A DNA stretch of 56,254 nt from positions 1 to 56,254 of the forward strand of contig JAPLSQ010000072.1 in assembly GCA_026398535.1 (NCBI GenBank), in the 5' to 3' direction. The notes under the pieces were generated by a model, which saw only the letters and a program-made list of their open reading frames with translations, did no database searches and was not told where the DNA came from. Made by a program: the position numbers and the translations under genes. Source of the DNA: Candidatus Sumerlaeota bacterium. GTDB taxonomy: Bacteria; Sumerlaeota; Sumerlaeia; Sumerlaeales; Sumerlaeaceae. Positions 1-6,208 of the stretch are shown here, piece after piece (positions within the stretch are counted from its first letter, which is position 1; every line of letters starts with the position of its first letter).

Positions 1-339
1 AGCACTTTCCAAGCCCAGCATCCGGGCAATCGGCAGTGGGACTATAGCATGCTGGACAAAAAGAAACCGCCGCCATCCACGGATGTGGATGGCAAGCCGG
101 TTACGCCTCAGTCCAAGTATGACAAGGCCAAGGGGATCGACAGCAAGATTATCGACTCGCATCAGGCCACGACATCGAGTGGCAAGGAAGGGGAAGCTCT
201 CATCAAGTTTGGCGCTGACGGCCAGGTCTCAGGACAGCATCTGAAGCCGCCGCCCAGTACCTTTACCAAGACCGGACGCGCCACTCAGAGCGTTGCAAAA
301 ACAATGCAACGTGACAGGGAAGAGAAGGAGAAACAATGA
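1..339 (+). CDS. C-terminal part of an unknown hydrophilic protein (5' truncated by window edge)
   Basis: The frame is open from the first base, so the true start lies upstream; an internal ATG at 49 is available but not needed. The visible 112 residues are Lys/Asp/Pro-rich with two KPPPST-like motifs, no membrane segment and no recognised domain. The stop codon overlaps the next start as ATGA at 336-339, so it belongs to the same transcription unit as the zinc-ribbon protein that follows. Function unknown. Confidence 0.6.
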   Translation, partial: STFQAQHPGNRQWDYSMLDKKKPPPSTDVDGKPVTPQSKYDKAKGIDSKIIDSHQATTSSGKEGEALIKFGADGQVSGQHLKPPPSTFTKTGRATQSVAKTMQRDREEKEKQ

Positions 340-1442
340 CGCCGAACGCCCCCCCCCCTGGCAGCGCTGTGGCATTCACCGCCCAGGAGCGAAGGACGCT
401 GTTGGATGAGTTCTTCGCGGTATGCAACCGCTTGGAGGACGCGCCCCCCCCCAGTCTTGAGGGGCGTAGCGAACCGCCCCCCCCGGGGGGGGGCCAGGCT
501 CTCGAGCGGCATGTGGTGCTGCGCCGCACCTACCGCGAGAAGGCGCCGGTGTTGCAGCTTTCGCGCTGTCCGTTCACGAAAGCTGTCTACGCGCACTCGA
601 TCGATCCCTATGGAATCGACGGGCTCTGGTGGGATTACCGAGCCCCCAACAGACCGCTCGAATTGCTGGGAGGAAACATCGTGGCGTTCACAGGCGCCAT
701 GCGGTTGGGCACGCCGCTCGAGTCGATGCCCTTTCTCTGCAGGCCGGGGCCGGGAGTGCCATTCGTCGTTCCGCGGATACTGGAGCGCGAAGGCGTTCGG
801 GCGGTCATCTCGTCGCTCCCAATCGGTGTGCACACCGGCTACGTCATCGTCTATTTTGGCAACCCGGCGCCAAATGACCTGGAAGGCTTTAACGACTGGG
901 GAACTGACGACTACCAGTTCGAGTCTGGCCCGGACAGGTTCGGATGGGACAAGTCCTACAGCGTCCTCAGCGACTATGACTTCGAACTGGAGAAGTGGCT
1001 TGTTGCCGGCAAACTTCTCTGGATTGCCACCAACGACACCGAACTGACGCTGAGGGAAAACGTTACAGGGTGTCCTTACATTGGGCTGAAAGGCATTCGG
1101 AAACCGCAGCTGATTCAAGATGGAGAGGTTTGGCACGAGGAGCTCTGGACCGACACTGTGGAAGACCGGTCAGCGAGTACGCCATCAGGCGGTCAGCGAG
1201 TACGCCATCAGGCGGACGGGACGCCCGCGCTCCCAGGACAAACACGGACAACCATTTCTGTGTGCGGGGTGTGCGGAATGGTTTTACCCGCAGACGCGCG
1301 ATTCTGTGCTGGCTGCGGAAACCCGATCTCAGTTCCGAAGCCTGCTGCGCCAGTGGCGAGTGTCTGCCCATCGTGCCGCAATTCTATTTCACCCGCCGCA
1401 AAGTTCTGCAAGCGTTGCGGATACAAACTGATCAAGTCCTGA
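336..1442 (+). CDS. Unknown domain plus double zinc-ribbon protein, invaded by repeats
   Basis: A 368-residue protein. Residues ~15-280 form a domain I do not recognise, with conserved-looking stretches such as HSIDPYGIDGLWWDY and a GVHTGYVIVYFG segment. The C-terminus holds two CxxC...CxxC zinc ribbons (about residues 310-332 and 345-363). Two homopolymer C tracts (349-358, 444-452) and a C8G9 block (477-493) encode PPP/GGG stretches near the N-terminus. Two copies of the 24-bp repeat (1166-1212) form the linker just before the ribbons, encoding RSASTPSG then GQRVRHQA. The insertions keep the frame open. Start overlaps the upstream stop (ATGA). Neighbouring zinc-ribbon genes and an iron transporter suggest a shared operon; the role is unknown. 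Confidence 0.75.
   Translation: MTPNAPPPGSAVAFTAQERRTLLDEFFAVCNRLEDAPPPSLEGRSEPPPPGGGQALERHVVLRRTYREKAPVLQLSRCPFTKAVYAHSIDPYGIDGLWWDYRAPNRPLELLGGNIVAFTGAMRLGTPLESMPFLCRPGPGVPFVVPRILEREGVRAVISSLPIGVHTGYVIVYFGNPAPNDLEGFNDWGTDDYQFESGPDRFGWDKSYSVLSDYDFELEKWLVAGKLLWIATNDTELTLRENVTGCPYIGLKGIRKPQLIQDGEVWHEELWTDTVEDRSASTPSGGQRVRHQADGTPALPGQTRTTISVCGVCGMVLPADARFCAGCGNPISVPKPAAPVASVCPSCRNSISPAAKFCKRCGYKLIKS
1166..1212 (+). repeat. Two module A units inside the double zinc-ribbon gene (23-bp period)
   Basis: Units 1166-1189 and 1190-1212. Unlike all other tandem copies the period here is 23 bp, so the two units are translated in different frames (RSASTPSG, then GQRVRHQA). The gene stays open because the unit is stop-free in all forward frames. 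Confidence 0.92.
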
Positions 1443-1457
1443 CAGGAGAGTGCATCG

Positions 1458-2561
1458 ATGTTCTGTTCTCTATGTGGCACGAAGCTAAACGATAACGCGA
1501 AGTTCTGCAAAACCTGCGGCGCTCAGATGGGTGCGCCGGCAACTGCCACTTCTGTTCCGCAACAGGCCCGTCCGACGCCGCCCCCCCCTGCGCCCCCTGC
1601 TGTGAGGCCCGGTGTAGTGCCTCCGCCTGCCGCGCCCCCCCCTGCGCCCCCGCCGCCCCGGCCGTCGCCTGTGCGCGTGGCGCCCGTGTCACCGACTTCG
1701 CCGCCGCCCCCAGGACCGCAGTCTTCTCGCCCCCAACCGAGTCCCGCATTCCAGCCGCCACCGCGTTCTTCGGTTCCCCCGCCCCCCCCCCGTCCAGCCT
1801 ATGCGCCACCTCCTCCAGCCCCCCCCCTGGCCATGTCACCGCCACCGCCACAAGCGGGAGCGGTCCCTCCCCGCTCTGCATCTCCCCCGCCCAGAACAGG
1901 ACAAGCGGCCGCCGCACCCCGGCAACCGTTCGTGCTGCCTGAGGCGCCGACTCCCTGGCCGTTCCAGGAGAAAACCACAGAATGGGCCGGGAGCGTGACC
2001 GGGAGCCTCGCCAGATCCGGTTTTGCACCCGACACTCCGCACGGCAGTGTCGTCACACGGCTCATCCGCGCCGCGATGCTCGACAAGACCGTGTACCGCG
2101 AAGTCGCGACGGATCCCCGATGTGAGAAGGAAGCATGGATTATCATGGCAGCGATCATCGGGCTCGTCAGCTTCTACCCGTATCTATCCTCGCTCGGATC
2201 GTTCACCTCGTCCAGCATGACGAGGATCGCCTCGGTGGCGGCGATCCAGGCTGTCGCATGGGTCGCGCGCGTCTGGATCATCCAGATGCTCGCCAACATG
2301 TGGCTGGGCAGCAAACTCACCTTCCAACAGATGTTCCGTCCGCTGGCCTATGCCCAGGCCCCCTCGCTCCTCATGTTCCTGCCCCCGATGACAACTCTTG
2401 TTACCGTACTGGGAATCGCCACGAACACTGCGGCGATCAGGGATGTGACCGGGTGCAATACGGTCCAGGCGGTAGTGCTCTCGGTTGTCAGCGTGATCGG
2501 TGTGATGATCTGCATCGGGCTTGCATCGCCGATCATCTACAAACTGATGCAGGCAATGTAG
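1458..2561 (+). CDS. Zinc-ribbon / proline-rich / Yip1-like membrane protein
   Basis: A 367-residue protein starting 15 bp after the previous gene. Residues 1-22 are a zinc ribbon (FCSLCGTKL...FCKTCG). Residues ~25-165 are an extreme Pro/Ala-rich linker whose DNA carries homopolymer C tracts at 1581-1588, 1635-1642, 1782-1791 and 1819-1827. Residues ~200-367 hold about five hydrophobic segments with the layout of the Yip1 domain (SMTRIASVAAIQ, MFRPLAYAQAPS). The ribbon would face the cytoplasm. Zinc-ribbon/Yip1 fusions are widespread but poorly characterised; a trafficking or envelope role is inference. The C tracts make this gene a candidate for slippage. Confidence 0.75.
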   Translation: MFCSLCGTKLNDNAKFCKTCGAQMGAPATATSVPQQARPTPPPPAPPAVRPGVVPPPAAPPPAPPPPRPSPVRVAPVSPTSPPPPGPQSSRPQPSPAFQPPPRSSVPPPPPRPAYAPPPPAPPLAMSPPPPQAGAVPPRSASPPPRTGQAAAAPRQPFVLPEAPTPWPFQEKTTEWAGSVTGSLARSGFAPDTPHGSVVTRLIRAAMLDKTVYREVATDPRCEKEAWIIMAAIIGLVSFYPYLSSLGSFTSSSMTRIASVAAIQAVAWVARVWIIQMLANMWLGSKLTFQQMFRPLAYAQAPSLLMFLPPMTTLVTVLGIATNTAAIRDVTGCNTVQAVVLSVVSVIGVMICIGLASPIIYKLMQAM

Positions 2562-2580
2562 GTCTTCGCAGGAGAACACG

Positions 2581-2653
2581 GACGAACACGGACATACACG
2601 TAACCGGTCAGCGAGTACGCCATCAGGCGGACAACCATGGACGAAGAACGATG
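2581..2653 (+). repeat. 73-bp compound repeat (copy 1) ending in a start codon
   Basis: Identical over 73 bp to 3738-3810. It contains an AACACGGACA-type stretch, one 24-bp module A (2604-2627) and the tail GGACGAAGAACGATG, whose final ATG starts the iron-binding lipoprotein gene. Similarity resumes downstream (2671-2689 equals 3815-3833) after a length difference of 17 versus 4 bp. Confidence 0.9.
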
Positions 2654-3688
2654 CTGCCCCCGCCCCTCCCGGCGCGGCGCGGCCTCGTTGTACGCACCAC
2701 GCTGCTCGCGCTGACGCTGGTCCTTGCCGGCTGCGGGGGACGCACCGCCGGCCGCGAGGTCGTGGTCTACACGTCGGTCGACCAGGTCTACTCGGAACCG
2801 ATCCTAAAGGAGTATGAGAAGAAAAGCGGTGTGCGCGTGCGAACTGTCTATGACGTTGAAGCCGCGAAGACGACCGGACTTGTCACTCGCCTTCAAGCGG
2901 AGAAGGGACGTCCCCAGGCCGACGTTTTCTGGAATGGCGAATTCGCACAGACTCTTGGCCTGAAGGAGAAGGGTATCCTTGCTCCGTACCACTCTCCAGT
3001 GGCAGCCGACATACCTGCCACGTTCAAGGATCCGGAAGGATTCTGGACCGGCGTGGGAGGCCGGGCTCGCGTCTTCATCGTGAACACGACACTCCTCAAG
3101 CCGTCCGAGTATCCGTCCTCGCTTGAAGATCTGCTGAGTTCGCGATGGCCGGCAGACAAGATCGGCGTGGCTCATCCGCTGTTTGGCACGATGGCGACGC
3201 ACGCCGCGGCCCTCTATGCGACCATTGGCCCGGAGCTTGCAGGCGCATTCTTCACGGCGCTGCGTGAGCGCGGTGTTCGAGTCGTCGACGGCAATTCCGT
3301 CGTTCGCGACATGGTGGTTTCCGGGCAGCTTGCGTTCGGTCTCACGGACACGGATGACGCAGCGGGAGCCATCCGGCGCGGCGCGCCAGTGTGCATCGTT
3401 GCTCCCGACCAGAAGACCAGTGGCACGCTGGTCATCCCGGGCGCCGTCGCGATGATCGCGGGCGCGCCGCACGCCGCGGAAGCCCGCGCCATGGTCGACT
3501 ATCTTGTCTCCGCGGAAACCGAGATGGCGCTTGTGCAGTCGGGGTTCTACCAAATACCCGTGCGTCCGGGGGCAAAGGCCAGCGATCCTGCATTCGCCAA
3601 TATCAGGCCGCTGCCCGTCAGCCTGAAAGAGGTCCATGACCAGATGCCCCGCTCTGCCAGCGAGCTGAGGGAGATCTTTGTCAGGTGA
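2651..3688 (+). CDS. Fe(3+)-type ABC transporter substrate-binding lipoprotein (FbpA/AfuA family)
   Basis: A 345-residue lipoprotein. The signal peptide ends in the lipobox LAGC (Cys28), followed by VVVYTSVDQVYSEPILKEYE, the typical opening of the class of periplasmic proteins that bind ferric ion or other small anions. It would deliver substrate to the permease and ATPase encoded directly downstream. The open frame extends upstream to 2135, but that part overlaps the previous gene in another frame, so I start at 2651, immediately before the hydrophobic signal sequence. The ATG is the last codon of a 73-bp repeat shared with the permease start. Family assignment is strong; the metal specificity is inferred. 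Confidence 0.88.
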   Translation: MLPPPLPARRGLVVRTTLLALTLVLAGCGGRTAGREVVVYTSVDQVYSEPILKEYEKKSGVRVRTVYDVEAAKTTGLVTRLQAEKGRPQADVFWNGEFAQTLGLKEKGILAPYHSPVAADIPATFKDPEGFWTGVGGRARVFIVNTTLLKPSEYPSSLEDLLSSRWPADKIGVAHPLFGTMATHAAALYATIGPELAGAFFTALRERGVRVVDGNSVVRDMVVSGQLAFGLTDTDDAAGAIRRGAPVCIVAPDQKTSGTLVIPGAVAMIAGAPHAAEARAMVDYLVSAETEMALVQSGFYQIPVRPGAKASDPAFANIRPLPVSLKEVHDQMPRSASELREIFVR

Positions 3689-3711
3689 CCGGAGTCTGTC
3701 TCATTGGAGAA

Positions 3712-3810
3712 CCGGTCAGCGAGTACGCCATCAGGCGGACGAACACGGACATACACGTAACCGGTCAGCGAGTACGCCATCAGGCGGACAACCATGGACG
3801 AAGAACGATG
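3712..3810 (+). repeat. 24-bp module A plus 73-bp compound repeat (copy 2)
   Basis: One module A copy at 3712-3735 is followed by the 73-bp block 3738-3810, identical to 2581-2653, itself containing another module A at 3761-3784. The block ends in the ATG used here as the permease start, so two adjacent transporter genes have the same leader and initiation region. Confidence 0.9.
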
Positions 3811-5451
3811 CGGCGGCGCGGCGCGGCCTCGTTTATCGGAATGGCTCGTGGGTTGGCGCTTTTGATTCTGCTGGGGCCCGCTGCCGTGCTGCTGGTGTCC
3901 GTGGCGGAAGCCCTTGTGGACCAGGGGCCATCCCTGCTGCGGTCCGCGATTCCCAATGCCAGAACGCTGGTCCTGCTTGTGCGTTCCTCGGCGCTGGCCG
4001 CAGCCGTTGCCGTGAGCTGCATGGTCGCGGGAACTCTGGCTGCGACCGTTCTGGCGCCGCGGAGACGCCTGTTTTCAGTCATTCGCCTGTTCTTTCCGGT
4101 GCTGATTGTCGTGCCGCCCTATCTGCACGCCGTGATCTGGACCACATGCGTGTTCGCCCTCAACACGTGGCTTGACGCGCACGGTCTCCGTTTCCTGCGT
4201 CTCGACGGCTGGTGCGGAACTTGGTGGGCGGAGTTCATGGCCCTGCTGCCGCTTGCCACCGGACTGGCGTTGGTGAGCCTGGAAAGCATAGACCCGGCGC
4301 TCATTGCCGCCGCGACCACGTCACGCGCGCCGTCCGCTGTCCTGAGCGAGATCGTGGTTCCCCTGGCTGCGCCGTACCTCGCCGCGGGCGCCGGAATCCT
4401 GTTCCTGATCAGCTTCCTCGACTACAGCGTGCCTTCGCTGTTCACGGTCAATGTGTATGCGCTGGAAATCTTCTCGCGCTACAGCGCCGACGGACGAGCC
4501 GAGGTTGCAGCGCTGGTTTCGTTGCCGGTCCTTGTGGTGGCATGGCTGGTCATCCGGGCGGTGCTTTCGCCACTGCGCCATGCGGCCTCCACGCCGCACC
4601 GGCGCGTCGCGCCCCCCCCTGGCATGGCGTTGTCGGGTCCGTGGCCCGCGTGGCTCGCGGCTGGCAGATTCAGTGCGTTTGCGCTGCTCGCGGGACAGGC
4701 AATCGTCCCCATGCTGTGGCTTGCGCTCATGTGCGGCAGCGCGAGTTCGATTGTGCGAGCCGGTGCAAACGCCCGGCACGAGATCGCCGTCACATGCGAG
4801 ATCGCGCTGGCATGCGCGTTCCTCGCGGTGGCGCTGGGACCTGTCGTGGCGGAACGGCTCGTTAAAAGATCATTTCGCGCAAAGACCCAAAGAACGCAAA
4901 GAACAACACAGTTCTGGTGGTTCGCGGTTTGCGTGGCATTTGCGATGCCCGGGCCTTTGGCCGGTGTGGGCGTGGCCCGGTTCTCCACGTGGTGTCCTGC
5001 CCTCCGCGAGTGGCTGTGGGCGCCCGTGTGGGCGAATGCGTCGCGGTTCCTGCCGATCGCCGCATTCATTGTCTATGCCCATCTGCGGCGTGTGGATCCG
5101 CTGCTGCTTGATGCGGCACGGCTCTATCACCGGAATTGGCTGCACGGACTCCTGCGGGTGCAACTCCCGCTTGCGATGCCGGCGCTGCTCATGGTCGCGG
5201 CGGTCTGCATGGTTCTGCCGATGGGTGAGCTTGGCGCAACGATCATCGTGGCGCCCCCGGGCGCCTCCACGCTGATGATGCGCCTTTACAATCTGCTCCA
5301 CTATGGCGAATCAAAGGAGGTTGCAGCGTTGTGCGTGGTGCTCATGGCCCTGGCGTTGCTCGCAGCCGGAGTCACCATGGCCGCAGTACGGGCGGTGGCC
5401 CGGCACGCACCCCCCCCTGAGGTCTGTGACAGGAGGGATTCGACGCAATGA
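3808..5451 (+). CDS. Fe(3+)-type ABC transporter permease, fused double-module (FbpB-like)
   Basis: A 547-residue inner-membrane protein with two consecutive binding-protein-dependent permease modules of roughly six helices each. EAA-loop-like segments are LIAAATTSRAPSAVLSEIV in the first half and LYHRNWLHGLLRVQLPLA in the second. This fused layout is typical of FbpB/AfuB iron permeases. The linker between halves carries an in-frame copy of module D (4863-4910, reading KRSFRAKTQRTQRTTQ, about residues 352-368) and a C8 tract at 4612-4619; a second C8 tract (5410-5417) lies at the C-terminus. Start chosen at the ATG ending the 73-bp repeat; ATG at 3841 is an alternative. Its end overlaps the ATPase gene (ATGA). 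Confidence 0.87.
   Translation: MRRRGAASFIGMARGLALLILLGPAAVLLVSVAEALVDQGPSLLRSAIPNARTLVLLVRSSALAAAVAVSCMVAGTLAATVLAPRRRLFSVIRLFFPVLIVVPPYLHAVIWTTCVFALNTWLDAHGLRFLRLDGWCGTWWAEFMALLPLATGLALVSLESIDPALIAAATTSRAPSAVLSEIVVPLAAPYLAAGAGILFLISFLDYSVPSLFTVNVYALEIFSRYSADGRAEVAALVSLPVLVVAWLVIRAVLSPLRHAASTPHRRVAPPPGMALSGPWPAWLAAGRFSAFALLAGQAIVPMLWLALMCGSASSIVRAGANARHEIAVTCEIALACAFLAVALGPVVAERLVKRSFRAKTQRTQRTTQFWWFAVCVAFAMPGPLAGVGVARFSTWCPALREWLWAPVWANASRFLPIAAFIVYAHLRRVDPLLLDAARLYHRNWLHGLLRVQLPLAMPALLMVAAVCMVLPMGELGATIIVAPPGASTLMMRLYNLLHYGESKEVAALCVVLMALALLAAGVTMAAVRAVARHAPPPEVCDRRDSTQ
4863..4910 (+). repeat. Module D repeat inserted in frame in the permease gene
   Basis: The segment AAAGATCATTTCGCGCAAAG and its CAAAGAACGCAAAGAACAAC continuation match intergenic copies at 14040-14085 and 17459-17503, with a reverse copy at 9012-9053. 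Here it lies between the two permease modules and is translated without a stop. Confidence 0.85.
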
Positions 5452-6197
5452 TCGAGCTGAACGACGTGGGCCGAAGATTCGGCAGCGTGCAGGCGCTTGC
5501 CAATGTATCCCTGCGAATCGAAAAAGCCGCGAAGCTGGCAGTGCTTGGCGCCTCGGGCAGTGGCAAGACCACCCTCCTGCGCCTGATCGCGGGACTCGAT
5601 ATCCCCGACTCGGGCGAGATTCGCATTGATGACCGGGTCGTGAGCCGCCCCGGATGGGTGCAGTCTCCTCACCTTCGCGGGATCGGGTTCGTGTTTCAGA
5701 AGCCCTGCCTCTGGCCGCACATGACCGTGGCGCAGAACGTGCTCTTCGCAATCGCGGCTGTGCCGCAGCCGGAGCGGCAGACCCGGCTCGACAGCGTTCT
5801 CTCTCGCGTCGGCCTCTCGGATCTGGCGGGACGCTATCCTTCCGAGCTGTCCGGCGGCCAGGAACGCCGTGCGGCTCTCGCACGCGCGATCGCGCCCCAG
5901 CCCCGGATCCTGCTCATGGACGAACCGCTGACCAATCTGGATCCGCAGGCGAAGAGTGCGATGCTGGAGCTGATCTCCAGCACCGCGAACCAGCACAGGT
6001 GCACACTTGTCTATGTAACCCACGAAAGGTCCGAAGCGGATGCCGTGTCAGGCGGGATCGTTATGTTGGAGCAGGGGCGCCTGATCCAGCCACCGCCCGC
6101 TTCAGCCCCCCCCTCGACGGGATGCACTACTGCCTTGCAAGTAGGGGAGTGGGTGGGCAAACCTCAGCGTTTAGATGATAGGAATCCATATCCTTGA
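5448..6197 (+). CDS. ABC transporter ATP-binding protein (FbpC/PotA-like)
   Basis: A 249-residue ATPase with Walker A GASGSGKT (residues 34-41), signature LSGGQE (~133), Walker B ILLMDEP and H-loop VTHE. It pairs with the upstream permease (ATGA overlap at 5448-5451) and lipoprotein to make a complete importer. It is shorter than typical FbpC proteins (about 350 residues) and lacks the C-terminal TOBE-like domain; its tail after ~residue 215 is encoded across a C8 tract (6106-6113) and looks non-native. Slippage at that tract may have replaced the original C-terminus. Its stop overlaps a TTG codon that could start the next gene. Confidence 0.9.
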   Translation: MIELNDVGRRFGSVQALANVSLRIEKAAKLAVLGASGSGKTTLLRLIAGLDIPDSGEIRIDDRVVSRPGWVQSPHLRGIGFVFQKPCLWPHMTVAQNVLFAIAAVPQPERQTRLDSVLSRVGLSDLAGRYPSELSGGQERRAALARAIAPQPRILLMDEPLTNLDPQAKSAMLELISSTANQHRCTLVYVTHERSEADAVSGGIVMLEQGRLIQPPPASAPPSTGCTTALQVGEWVGKPQRLDDRNPYP

Positions 6198-6208
6198 AAG
6201 ATGGTCAG

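Noticed and set aside
2135..2650. N-terminal extension of the iron-binding protein
   Set aside because: It overlaps the Yip1-like gene in another frame and would bury the lipoprotein signal peptide.
4863..4910. Insertion sequence remnant in the permease gene
   Set aside because: No terminal inverted repeats, target duplication or transposase sequence; it matches a short dispersed repeat family instead.
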